The notes under the pieces: model-generated
Told to the model about the DNA's origin: nothing
The model's input: only the letters and a program-made list of their open reading frames with translations
Database searches by the model: none
Assembly: GCA_964403795.1 (NCBI GenBank)
Contig: CAYOHP010000079.1
Coordinates: forward strand, 1-24,333
Source: CAYOHP01 sp964403795 [NCBI: uncultured bacterium]
GTDB lineage: Bacteria; Muiribacteriota; UBA6191; CAZXTJ01
Length of the DNA: 24,333 bases
Direction of reading: 5' to 3'
Program-made: the position numbers and the translations under genes
Shown here: piece by piece, positions 14,288 to 22,471 of the stretch
Layout: every line of letters begins with the position of its first letter
Position numbering within the stretch: position 1 is the first letter of the stretch

Positions 14288-15322
14288 ATGGCCGATCCGG
14301 CGCTCACGGTCGTGATCCCCAACCGGGACGGGGCCGCCCTGCTTCCCGAGGTGCTCGACGGGCTCTCCGCCCAGACCTTCCGCGACTTCCAGGTGGTGGT
14401 GGCCGACGACGCCAGCACCGACGACAGCCGGCAGGTCTGCGACCGCCATCCGCTCTCTCCCCGCTTCGTACCGGTCCGGGACGGTCCCCGCGGCTTCGGG
14501 GCCGCCGCCAACACCGGGCTCCGCCACGCCCCGGGGTCCGAGTGGGTGGCCCTCCTGAACAACGACGCGGTCCCCGACCCGGGCTGGCTGGCGGCCCTGG
14601 TCGAGGCCCTGACCGCCCGTCCCCAGTTCCGGTTCGCGGCCAGCCGGGTGCGCTTCCTCTATTCGCCGGACCTCCTGGAGAGCGCCGGGGACGGCCTGGC
14701 GGCCTGTGGCCAGCCCTTCCGCCGGGGCCACCGCTCGTCCCACCAGGCGGCCTTCGACCGCCCCGTCGAGGTCCTCTCGGCCTCGGCCTCGGCCGCCCTG
14801 TTCCGGCGATCGCTGCTGCTCGAGCTGGGCGGCTTCGACGAGGATTTCTTCGCGGTCTACGAGGACGTGGACCTGGGGATCCGGGCCTATTCCCGGGGGC
14901 ACCGGGGCCTCTACGTGCCCACCGCCACCGTGCGCCACCGCGGCAGCGCCACCCTGGGCCGCGGGGAGCGGGCCCGCTACCTCGATCTCCGCAACCGGGA
15001 ATGGCTCCTCTTCAAGCACCTCCCGCTCCGGACCTTCCTGGCCGCCTTCCCCTGGTACCTGGTCCACCAGGCCTACAGCGCCCTCGGGGCGCTGCGGCGC
15101 GGCGAGTTCGGCCTCTTCGCCAGGGCCAAGGCCGAAGCCCTGTGGGGGCTTCCCGGTTGGATCGGGAAGCGCAACCGGGAGTTCGCCGAGCGCCGCATCG
15201 ACCGGGCCCGCTTCGAGGCAGCCCTGGACTGGACCTGGGCGGCTCGCCACGCCCGGGCGGTCCTCGAGGGGACCCGGGCCGAGGACGACTTCGAGTTCGG
15301 GGCGGTGCTGCCGGAACGCTGA
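14288..15322 (+). CDS. family 2 glycosyltransferase
   Basis: This is a 344-residue cytoplasmic or membrane-associated enzyme that transfers a sugar from a nucleotide donor, probably to a lipid-linked glycan. The GT-A fold signatures are clear: TVVIPNRDG at the N-terminus, VADDAST (Asp40, Asp41), the metal-binding NNDAVPDPGW (91-100), and the catalytic-loop motif YEDVDLGIRAYSRGH (191-205). The pattern is that of rhamnosyltransferase-like GT2 enzymes. No transmembrane helix is obvious, though a hydrophobic segment (TFLAAFPWYLVHQAYSAL) lies near residues 258-275. The start follows GAGGT at a rather long spacing. It faces the minus-strand glycan operon tail to tail, with 36 bases between stops, so both may serve the same polysaccharide. 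Confidence 0.92.
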   Translation: MADPALTVVIPNRDGAALLPEVLDGLSAQTFRDFQVVVADDASTDDSRQVCDRHPLSPRFVPVRDGPRGFGAAANTGLRHAPGSEWVALLNNDAVPDPGWLAALVEALTARPQFRFAASRVRFLYSPDLLESAGDGLAACGQPFRRGHRSSHQAAFDRPVEVLSASASAALFRRSLLLELGGFDEDFFAVYEDVDLGIRAYSRGHRGLYVPTATVRHRGSATLGRGERARYLDLRNREWLLFKHLPLRTFLAAFPWYLVHQAYSALGALRRGEFGLFARAKAEALWGLPGWIGKRNREFAERRIDRARFEAALDWTWAARHARAVLEGTRAEDDFEFGAVLPER

Positions 15323-15358
15323 GCCGGGTTCCCGTGGGCCGGGAGCCGGCCGGGACCC

Positions 15359-16525
15359 CTACTCGGACCGGAGCGCGTCCCGATCGGGGGACGGGTCCGC
15401 AGGCGGAGGCACCGGTTCGCCGTCCTGGGGCGCGCCGGCCGCCTTCCCCTCGCCCCGGTCCTCGCCGTGGAAGCGATCGAGGTGCAGGAGCTCCAGCTTG
15501 CGCGCCATGGTGAACGAGCCGGCGGTCAGGAGCAGCAGGACCAGGGCCGCGAAGTCGTTCTGGGCATCGAGCAGGAAGAAGACCGCCACCGAGAGGGCGA
15601 TCGAGAGCAGGTAGATCACCCAGACCGCCTCGCGGGGGGTGTAGCCGAGTTCGAGCAGGCGGTGATGGATGTGGCCGCGATCGGCCTGGAACGGGCTCTT
15701 GCCGCCCACGAACCGCCGCACCACCGCGTAGAGGGTGTCGGCCACCGGCACCCCGAGGGCCACCACCGGGATCAGGATGCTCCCGAGGGTGGTCACCTTG
15801 TGGTTGGCCAGGATCGAAGTGGTGGCCAGCATGTAGCCGAGGAAGAGCGAGCCCGAGTCCCCGAGGAAGATCCGGGCCGGGTAGCGGTTGAACCGGCCGA
15901 ACCCGAGCACCGCGCCCATGAGCGCGGCGTAGACCCCGGCGTAGAAGACCTGGCCGAGCTGGATCGAGACGAACAGCAGGGTCGTCGAGACGATGAAGGC
16001 GAGTCCGCTGGCCAGCGCGTCGAGCCCGTCGATGAAGTTCATGGCGTTGGTCACGCCCACGATCCAGAGCATGGTCGCCAGGTAGGACACGGCCTCCGGG
16101 AGCGCCAGGCTGCGGGTGTCGCCCAGGAGCCCCAGCAGGTTCGAGAGCACCGCGAACTTCACCCCGAAGGTCCAGGCCAGGTGCGCCGCAAGGATCTGGA
16201 CCGGGAGCTTGGCCCGGGCGGTCAGGCCCCGGGCGTCGTCCCAGACGCCCAGTGCCACCAGCAGGGCGGCTCCCATGAGGACCCCTGCGAACCCGGGAGG
16301 CCAGGCCGCGGCCAGCTTGGGGCTGGCCAGGAACCCGGAGCCCAGACCGGCCGCGAAACCGAGGGCCACCGCCAGTCCGCCCAGCCGGGGCGTGGTGCGC
16401 TCGTGGACCTTGCGCCCCCCCGGCACGTCGAGGGCGCCGATCCGGTAGGCGAGGCGGCTGGCGATCGGGGTGGCCAGGGTCGAGACCAGGAAGGCCGCCA
16501 GCAGGATCCCCACGAAGGTCGTCAT
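15359..16525 (-). CDS. WecA/MraY-family undecaprenyl-phosphate sugar-1-phosphate transferase
   Basis: This is a 388-residue polytopic inner-membrane enzyme that loads a sugar-1-phosphate (probably GlcNAc-1-P) onto undecaprenyl phosphate, the first step of lipid-linked glycan assembly. Signature segments are KVHERTTPRLGGLA (39-52), Asp96-Asp97 (GVWDDARGLTARAKL), NFIDGLDALA (163-172), FLGDSGS (220-226) and HIHHRL (285-290). The His motif favours WecA/TagO-type enzymes over MraY. The last 45 or so residues are a charged, Pro-rich cytoplasmic tail. The start ATG overlaps the stop of the upstream GT4 gene (ATGA at 16525-16522), so translation is coupled. It is the last gene of the minus-strand operon. 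Confidence 0.93.
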   Translation of the reverse strand: MTTFVGILLAAFLVSTLATPIASRLAYRIGALDVPGGRKVHERTTPRLGGLAVALGFAAGLGSGFLASPKLAAAWPPGFAGVLMGAALLVALGVWDDARGLTARAKLPVQILAAHLAWTFGVKFAVLSNLLGLLGDTRSLALPEAVSYLATMLWIVGVTNAMNFIDGLDALASGLAFIVSTTLLFVSIQLGQVFYAGVYAALMGAVLGFGRFNRYPARIFLGDSGSLFLGYMLATTSILANHKVTTLGSILIPVVALGVPVADTLYAVVRRFVGGKSPFQADRGHIHHRLLELGYTPREAVWVIYLLSIALSVAVFFLLDAQNDFAALVLLLLTAGSFTMARKLELLHLDRFHGEDRGEGKAAGAPQDGEPVPPPADPSPDRDALRSE

Positions 16526-17622
16526 CGGCGGAGGAGCTCCTGGTAGAGGGTCATCGTATCTTCGGCCTGGCGCTGCCGGGAGAAGAACTCCCGGGCCCGT
16601 AGGTTCCCGGCGGCTCCCAGGCGATCGGCCAGTCCGGCGTCCTCCACCAGCTCGGAGAGGGCGCTCCGGAGGGCGGCCGGGTCGCCCGGCGGGACCAGGA
16701 TGCCGGTCTCCCGGTCCCGATTCACCCAGGATACGCCGGTGTCGAGGCGGGACGCCACCACCGGTGTCCCGGCCGCGAAAGCCTCGATCTGGACCATCCC
16801 GAAGGCCTCGCTCCGGTCCAGGCTGGGGAGCACCAGGGCCCGGGCCGCCCGGTAGAGACCGGGCAGCTCGGAATCGTCCACCTTCCCGAGCAGGTGGACC
16901 TTGTCCTCGAGGCCTCCCCGGAGCTGCTGCAGGTTGGCGAAGAAGGGGCCGGTCCCGGCGATCAGCAGCGGGACGTCGATCCCCCGCATCGCCTCGAGCA
17001 GGACCTTCAGGCCCTTGTAGGGGACGAGCCGGCCCACGAACAGCAGGAAGACCTCCCCGTAGCGCTCCCTCCACCGGGCTGCGGCGGCCTCGGCGGCGGC
17101 GTCGCCGAAGCGGTCCACGTCGATCCCGTAGGGGATGACCCGGGCCTTGTCGCGCCAGGGGTGGAGCTCGGTGCCGGGGGAGAGATGGTGCGGGGTGGCG
17201 ACCACGATGGCCCGGGCCCGGTTGCGGATCCGACGGGCCACCGGTCCGTACAGGCGCATCAGGCCGGAGAACTTCTGGGGATCGGCGTGGTGGGAGACCA
17301 CCAGTTCGCCGGAGACCCCGGAGGCCAGGTAGAGGAGCTCGGCCAGGGGGTTGGGGACGTGCAGGTGGACCAGGTCATAGGCCCGTTCCCGGAGCCACCA
17401 GAACATCCCCGGGGCGATCGGGACCGAGAACCAGGTGTCCCAGCGCGCCATGCGGTGGACCAGGACCCCGTCGACCCGGTCGGTCACCGAGTGGGGCTGG
17501 TCGTGGAAGCAGAGCACCTCGAGGTCGACGCGGTCCGAGAGGCCCAGGCAGAGTTCCTCCAGCACCCGTTCGATTCCGCCGGGATGGGGCGGGTAGTACT
17601 TGCCGATGTGGAGCACCCTCAC
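16522..17622 (-). CDS. family 4 glycosyltransferase (GT-B fold)
   Basis: This is a 366-residue enzyme from GTG 17622, which forms a GTGA overlap with the stop of the signal peptidase gene and gives a typical N-terminus (VRVLHIGKYYPPHPGG). An in-frame ATG at 17631 would add three residues but has no ribosome-binding site. The donor-binding half shows VGRLVPYKG (Arg198, Lys203), AGTGP and the E-x7-E motif EAFGMVQIE (Glu272, Glu280), as in retaining GT4 enzymes such as mannosyltransferases and WcaL-type proteins. It probably extends the lipid-linked glycan started by the WecA-like enzyme encoded next. The sugar and linkage cannot be read from sequence. Confidence 0.91.
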   Translation of the reverse strand: MRVLHIGKYYPPHPGGIERVLEELCLGLSDRVDLEVLCFHDQPHSVTDRVDGVLVHRMARWDTWFSVPIAPGMFWWLRERAYDLVHLHVPNPLAELLYLASGVSGELVVSHHADPQKFSGLMRLYGPVARRIRNRARAIVVATPHHLSPGTELHPWRDKARVIPYGIDVDRFGDAAAEAAAARWRERYGEVFLLFVGRLVPYKGLKVLLEAMRGIDVPLLIAGTGPFFANLQQLRGGLEDKVHLLGKVDDSELPGLYRAARALVLPSLDRSEAFGMVQIEAFAAGTPVVASRLDTGVSWVNRDRETGILVPPGDPAALRSALSELVEDAGLADRLGAAGNLRAREFFSRQRQAEDTMTLYQELLRR

Positions 17623-18143
17623 GGCACCCATCCGATCCGGGAGGGAGGCCAGATCCGGAGGAAGGCCCGCGCCGTCACGGTCTCCTCCGGCACCGCCCCG
17701 AAGTGGCGGCTGTCCCGGCTCTCGTCGCGGGCGTCGCCCATGACCACCAGGTGGCCGGGGGGGACCTCGAAGGGGGGAAGGTCCTGGATCCCGCCCTCGG
17801 GGTAGCTCGCCCAGGGCTCGGGGACCTCGAGGCCGTCCCGGAAGAGCCGGGTGCGACGCAGGGCCAGCACCGAGCCGGGGAGGCCCGCGATCCGCTTGAC
17901 GAGAAGGCGCGCCGGGTCGGGCGGGGACCGGAGCACCACGATCTGGTCCGCCGCCAGGCGATGGCGACGAGGGGCGAGGACCTCGCACAGGACGAGGTCG
18001 CCGGGGCGGAGCGTGGGGACCATCGAGGTCTCGCGGATCCTGACCAGGCGGAGACTGGCGACGGTGGCCGCGGCCAGGGCGAGCACCAGGAAGGCGAGCA
18101 GGGCACGACGGGGGCGGGGGGGCGACAAGGCGGGGAAGATCAT
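17619..18143 (-). CDS. lepB: type I signal peptidase (S26)
   Basis: This is a 174-residue protein, short for a leader peptidase but within the range of single-anchor forms. One N-terminal transmembrane helix (RALLAFLVLALAAATVASL) is followed by the S26 boxes: catalytic Ser40 in TSMVPTLRPGDLVL, general-base Lys83 in LLVKRIAGLPGS, and GDARDESRDSRHFG (136-149). It should cleave signal peptides at the outer face of the inner membrane. It is joined on both sides by overlapping codons to glycosyltransferase genes (ATGA upstream at 18143-18140, GTGA downstream), so it is translated as part of the glycan operon. It may be a dedicated peptidase rather than the housekeeping enzyme. A TraF-like relative is the main alternative. 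Confidence 0.92.
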   Translation of the reverse strand: MIFPALSPPRPRRALLAFLVLALAAATVASLRLVRIRETSMVPTLRPGDLVLCEVLAPRRHRLAADQIVVLRSPPDPARLLVKRIAGLPGSVLALRRTRLFRDGLEVPEPWASYPEGGIQDLPPFEVPPGHLVVMGDARDESRDSRHFGAVPEETVTARAFLRIWPPSRIGWVP

Positions 18144-19306
18144 GCCACGCCCAGGGCGCGGAGCAGGGCGGCGACCCTCTCCGGGTGTCCCCGGGAATCG
18201 AAGGCCTCGGCCCGATGACGGGCCCGGTGGCCGAGCCGGCCGGACCTCGAGGGGTCGTCGAGCAGACCGCCGAGTTCCCGCTCCCAGCCCGGGTCGTCGT
18301 CGGGATCGAGCAGCACCGCCTCCCCGTCGGGGAAGAGGTCCCGGGTCCCGCCCAGGGAGGTCGTCACGATCGGGAGTCCCGCTGCGGCCGCCTCCAGGCA
18401 GGCCCTCCCGAACCCCTCGGAGCGGCTGCGGAGCGCGAAGAGGTCGGCGGCCGCGTACCAGGGAGCCAGACCCTCGGGGGCGAGCCGGCCCGGCAGGAGC
18501 ACCCGCTCGGAGAGGCCGGCCGCGACCGCGGCCCGCCGGACCGCCTCCGCCTCGTCGCCATGGCCCTCGGTGCGGTAGGGCGAGTCCCCGACCAGGGCCA
18601 GGAGGAGGTCGGGATCGCGGCGCATGACGGGAGCCAGGGCGGCGAGCAGGCGGAGCTGTCCCTTGTGCTCGGTGAGTGCCCCGACGCAGAGGACGACCCG
18701 GTGGCGATCGGGCAGACGCAGGGCCAGACGGGCCTCGGCCCGGGTCGGGAGCCGGCGGCGGAACCCGGCGAGGTCGAGGGTGTTGGGGAGGACCGTGTGG
18801 GGTCGATGGGAGAGCCCGGCGGCCTCCAGGGTGGAAGGCGAGTTGGCGACCACCCGGACCGCCACCCTGCCTACCAGACGAGCCAGCCAGGGCGGGATGC
18901 CGAGGTCCCTGAGGTGGGCCACCAGCGGCACCCGGGAGGCGATCGAGGCCAGGGAGCCGAGCAGGTGGAACTTCACTCCGTTGGACCAGAGGAATCCGGC
19001 CTCCTCGGCTTCGATCAGGGCGAGCAGCCTCGGAAGGTAGCCGAGGGCTCCCGCCAGGGCGCCCGGGTAGGCGGAGAGCGGACTCCGGCGCGACAGGCGT
19101 TCCATGGCACGGGGAGGACGGAGGACCCGGCAGCGGACGCCCAGATCGGCCAGGGCCTCCCCGAGGGGGCCGGGCGCGGGCAGGAGCACGACCGGTGAGG
19201 TCCGCCCGGGAGGCAAGGCGGAGAGCAGCTCGATCAGGCTCTGTTCGGCGCCACCCAGGGCCGCGCTCGGGTTCAGGAAGAGGATCCGGACCGGGCCGGG
19301 CTTCAC
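18140..19306 (-). CDS. family 4 glycosyltransferase (GT-B fold)
   Basis: This is a 388-residue enzyme from GTG 19306 (weak ribosome-binding site). The N-terminal half begins VRILFLNPSAALGGAEQSL, with the Gly-Gly-Ala-Glu acceptor loop typical of GT4. The C-terminal half has VGALTEHKGQ (Lys215) and the E-x7-E motif EGFGRACLE (Glu297, Glu305). It should transfer a hexose from a nucleotide-sugar donor to a lipid-linked or surface glycan. It is the first glycosyltransferase of the block and overlaps the signal peptidase gene by ATGA. A 67-base gap separates it from the BatA-like gene upstream, so it could also have its own promoter, though none is recognisable. Confidence 0.91.
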   Translation of the reverse strand: MKPGPVRILFLNPSAALGGAEQSLIELLSALPPGRTSPVVLLPAPGPLGEALADLGVRCRVLRPPRAMERLSRRSPLSAYPGALAGALGYLPRLLALIEAEEAGFLWSNGVKFHLLGSLASIASRVPLVAHLRDLGIPPWLARLVGRVAVRVVANSPSTLEAAGLSHRPHTVLPNTLDLAGFRRRLPTRAEARLALRLPDRHRVVLCVGALTEHKGQLRLLAALAPVMRRDPDLLLALVGDSPYRTEGHGDEAEAVRRAAVAAGLSERVLLPGRLAPEGLAPWYAAADLFALRSRSEGFGRACLEAAAAGLPIVTTSLGGTRDLFPDGEAVLLDPDDDPGWERELGGLLDDPSRSGRLGHRARHRAEAFDSRGHPERVAALLRALGVA

Positions 19307-19373
19307 GACGCGCCAGGGGGAAAAGCGAGGCGTAGCCCGTCGCTGGCGAGCCCCTTGCGGGCGAGCTGCAGGC

Positions 19374-21518
19374 TCACGATGTAGCGGGCGTCCCGCCGGC
19401 TCCCGAGGGGCCCTCCAGGGACGCTACCAGGAAGGCCTCCGACAGGAGCACCAGGGCGAGCAGCAACGCCAGGAGCTCGCGGATCTTGAGGGGCCCCTGC
19501 CCGGCCCGCCCCGGAGGGAGTCCCGAGGCTCCGGGCAGGAGGGTCGCCAGCTCGTCCTCGCCCACCGGTTCGAGGCGACTCTCCTCGGGGGCGGCGCGGA
19601 CCTGGAAGGACTCCCGGGTCTCCTCCGGCCCGGTCCCCCGGCGCAGGATGTAGATCCCGGGCACGCCGCTCTCGCGGAACAGGACCCGGGGCCCGGACTC
19701 CGAGAGCTCGGGCCGAACCGGGACCACCCTGCCCTCGGGGGTGAGGACCTGCAGCTCCTCGGCCAGGGCGGATTCCGGGACCGGGAGCGGGATGGTCTCG
19801 CCCACCTGCCAGGTCGGGAGCCTCCCCTCCCCCATCCGGGCGGCGCGCCGGACCAGGGCGGGAAAGATGGGATGGGTGGGCAGGTCGCCGTCCTCGATGT
19901 CGGGCGGCGCGTTCACCAGGATCCGGGTGCCCCGGTCGATCCTGGCCAGGTGCACCGCCGGCGTGCCGTCCTGGTGCAGGGCCAGGAGCCCGGTGGGATC
20001 GAACTCGGGCTCGGTCGTCAGGAACCAGTACCCGCTGCTGCGCAGCCCCATCCAGAACTTGGCCGCCTTCAGGCCCTCGAGCCGGGGGTTCACCCCGGGA
20101 GGGTTGGCGTAGCGCCAGGCCTTGGGATCCGCATGCGATGCCCGGCCATGGAGGGTGGCGCCGGCCAGCAGATCGGGGACCTCGGCCTGCCAGCGCCCCG
20201 GTTCGACCTTGGCTCCCACCCAGAGCACGACCGTTCCCCGCGCCGCCAGGACCTTGCGGAGAAAGGCCGCGGCCGGCGCCGGGTCGGCCACGTTGGCCAT
20301 GTGGACGGTGGCAAAGGAACCCGGATCGAGGTGTTCGAAGTCGCGCGACCCCGGATCGGGCCCCGTGGTCCGGCTGCCGGGGCCGATGCTCCCTGCCTTC
20401 CCCGCGAGCACGATCTCGTCGAACTCGAGGGAGGCGGCACGGGCGGCCTTCTTCAGGTAGAAGAGTTCGTCGTAGAGGGGGGCCGGGTTGGGATCGCCGT
20501 TGACCAGGAGGACCCGGCGGGGGCCCACGGCCTCCAGGGCCAGCGGGACCGCGTCGTCCTCGGGGAGCGCGTCGCTGGGGCCCCGGAGCCGGACCGAGAG
20601 GCGCGCCGGTCCGCGCTCGGCGAGCCGGACCTCGAAGCGGTGCTGGCTGCGGGGATCGTCGCCGAGCTGCGCCTCGGAGAGGACGGTGGTGGTCTCGCCC
20701 TCGTGGAGGACCACCTGGAGCGAGGTCGGGCGGGACCCGGGCGGCCCGGAACGCAGGGTCTCGACCCGGACCCCGAACGGCTCCCCGGTCGGGACCCTGG
20801 CGGCTTCCTCCTCGACCGAGGTGATCCCCAGGTTGCCGGCGGGCGGGGCCTCCGGCCGGATCCAGCGCACCGAGGCCGAGGGGAGCTGCATGCGACCGGC
20901 GGGACGGAAATCGGCGGCCTGGAAGTCGGAAGCGAGGAGCAGGACCCGATCGGCGCTCCCCGCCCGGGTGAAGATCTCGGCGGCTTCCTCGAGGCCTCCG
21001 GCCCAGTCCGCCCCGCCCGCTCCGGGGGCCGGGAGGGCGGCGACCTCGAGGTCCCGGGGCGGACCGGAGTAGACCCGGCGAGCCCGGGGCGAGAGGGCGA
21101 TCACCTCGAGGTGGTCGCGGGCATCCGAGGAGGCCAGGAACCCGGGCAGGCGATCTCGCAGCACGGCGGCGACCGGGGTCCCGTCGGGGAGCCGGGCCCG
21201 GGTGGAGCCGGAGTCGTCCCACAGGAGCACCAGGGTCCGGGGGCCCGAGTTCCAGATCCGCAGCGACTCGTCGAGGAAGAAGGGCTGGGCGAAGAGGATG
21301 GTGACGGCCGCCAGCGCCAGCAGCCGGAGCAGGAGCAGCAGCAGGTGGCCGACCCGGAACAGCACCGAGGAGCGCTTCTGCACCAGGTAGAAGAAGCGCA
21401 GGGTCGGGAACTCGAGCCGCCGCACCTTGCGCCGCTTGAGCAGGTGGAGGAGGAGCGGGAGGACCAGGGTGGCGAGCCCGGCCAGGAAGGCGGGATGGAG
21501 GAAGCCGATGCCGGCCAT
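19374..21518 (-). CDS. BatA-like membrane protein with VWA-type domain
   Basis: This is a 714-residue inner-membrane protein. The N-terminus has the BatA double-transmembrane module: HPAFLAGLATLVLPLLLHLLKRR (8-30) and LLLLLLRLLALAAVTILFAQPFF (59-81). A VWA-like domain follows with an intact metal-site start Asp101-x-Ser103-x-Ser105 (LLWDDSGST). The large middle part (about 230-660) is periplasmic and beta-rich and ends in GIYILRRG. A final helix (LLALLLALVLLSEAFLVASL) lies near residues 683-702. Such proteins are encoded with DUF58 proteins and MoxR AAA+ ATPases, and are thought to assist assembly or maturation of envelope proteins. The gene starts 3 bases after the DUF58 stop, so co-translation is likely. 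No MoxR gene is present here. Confidence 0.9.
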   Translation of the reverse strand: MAGIGFLHPAFLAGLATLVLPLLLHLLKRRKVRRLEFPTLRFFYLVQKRSSVLFRVGHLLLLLLRLLALAAVTILFAQPFFLDESLRIWNSGPRTLVLLWDDSGSTRARLPDGTPVAAVLRDRLPGFLASSDARDHLEVIALSPRARRVYSGPPRDLEVAALPAPGAGGADWAGGLEEAAEIFTRAGSADRVLLLASDFQAADFRPAGRMQLPSASVRWIRPEAPPAGNLGITSVEEEAARVPTGEPFGVRVETLRSGPPGSRPTSLQVVLHEGETTTVLSEAQLGDDPRSQHRFEVRLAERGPARLSVRLRGPSDALPEDDAVPLALEAVGPRRVLLVNGDPNPAPLYDELFYLKKAARAASLEFDEIVLAGKAGSIGPGSRTTGPDPGSRDFEHLDPGSFATVHMANVADPAPAAAFLRKVLAARGTVVLWVGAKVEPGRWQAEVPDLLAGATLHGRASHADPKAWRYANPPGVNPRLEGLKAAKFWMGLRSSGYWFLTTEPEFDPTGLLALHQDGTPAVHLARIDRGTRILVNAPPDIEDGDLPTHPIFPALVRRAARMGEGRLPTWQVGETIPLPVPESALAEELQVLTPEGRVVPVRPELSESGPRVLFRESGVPGIYILRRGTGPEETRESFQVRAAPEESRLEPVGEDELATLLPGASGLPPGRAGQGPLKIRELLALLLALVLLSEAFLVASLEGPSGAGGTPATS

Positions 21519-21521
21519 TCG

Positions 21522-22415
21522 CTAGTTGCCTTCCCGGCTGCGGCGGGCCAGGAAGCGCCCCAGCCCCTCTTCCATCGGCTGGTCGATCCGGAAGAGCTCG
21601 ACGTCGACCCGCATGGCGCGGGCGCCCTCGTGGAGCGTCTTCAAGTAGAGCGCGACCTCTTCCCGGTAGCGGCTGGCCAGCGACGAGGTGTCGACGGTGA
21701 GCCGGGAGCCGGGGTTCTCGAGGTCCTCGAACTCGACCATCCCTTCGTAGCCGAACTCGAGCTCCTCGGGGGCGAGCACGTGCAGCAGCATCACCTCGTG
21801 GCCGAGGCCCTTCAGATAGCGGATCCCGCGCAGGAGGTTCTCGGGGTCGTCGAGCAGGTCGGAGACCACCGCCACCAGGTGCCGGCGCTTCAGGTGTCCG
21901 GCCAGCGCCCGGAACACCGAGAACATGTCGGTCTTCTCCCGGCCGGGCGGGGCCCCGATCGCCTCCAGCAGGCGGTGGAGCTGGGAGGGGTGGGCCCGGG
22001 GCGGGATCACGGCCTGGAGCTGGTCGGCGAAAGTGGCGAGTCCCACGTGGTCGTGCTGGTGGATCATCACGTAGCCGAGCGCCGCCGCCAGGTAGCGGGC
22101 GTACTCGAGCTTGGTGAGCGGCCCCTCGCCGAACGCCATGGACTTCGAGGTGTCGAGCAGTACCCAGGCCCGGAGGCTGGTCGACTCCTCGAACTGCTTC
22201 ACGAAGTACTCGTCGGTCTTGGCGAAGTACTTCCAGTCGACGTGACGCAGCTCGTCGCCGGGCTGGTAGGGGCGATGCTGGGCGAACTCCACGTTGAACC
22301 CGTGCGAGGGGCTCTTGTGCTGGCCCGAGAGGGCGCCCTCGACCACCATCCGTGCCACCACCTGCAGGTTGCCGATGCGGGCGATGGTGGCGGGCGAGAG
22401 ATAGGTACCGGGCAT
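21522..22415 (-). CDS. DUF58 domain protein (VWA-like)
   Basis: This is a 297-residue cytoplasmic protein. The DUF58 hallmark RPYQPGDELRHVDWKYFAK is at residues 48-66, followed by VKQFEE. A VWA-like segment has LLDTSKSM with the metal-site residues Asp88, Ser90 and Ser92. No membrane segment is seen. DUF58 proteins usually work with a MoxR ATPase and BatA/BatB-type membrane proteins. Here the BatA-like partner follows directly. The upstream neighbour is a divergent Ser/Thr kinase rather than moxR, with 56 bases between starts. The ATG has only a weak ribosome-binding site. Confidence 0.92.
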   Translation of the reverse strand: MPGTYLSPATIARIGNLQVVARMVVEGALSGQHKSPSHGFNVEFAQHRPYQPGDELRHVDWKYFAKTDEYFVKQFEESTSLRAWVLLDTSKSMAFGEGPLTKLEYARYLAAALGYVMIHQHDHVGLATFADQLQAVIPPRAHPSQLHRLLEAIGAPPGREKTDMFSVFRALAGHLKRRHLVAVVSDLLDDPENLLRGIRYLKGLGHEVMLLHVLAPEELEFGYEGMVEFEDLENPGSRLTVDTSSLASRYREEVALYLKTLHEGARAMRVDVELFRIDQPMEEGLGRFLARRSREGN

Positions 22416-22471
22416 CGCCGCGAGCGTACCCCGGGGGCCGCGGGTGGTCTACCTTCCCCGAGGAGGTCTTG

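Noticed and set aside
11444-15250. Very long minus-strand open frame (over 1,200 codons)
   Set aside because: It spans several well-supported genes in another frame, is rich in Arg/Pro/Gly and contains no domain motif. Long stop-free shadows are expected at about 70% G+C.
15359-19306. Exosortase/PEP-CTERM polysaccharide locus
   Set aside because: There are glycosyltransferases and a WecA-like enzyme, but no exosortase, PrsT/PrsK or PEP-CTERM protein is found. The tags seen have Cys rather than PEP.
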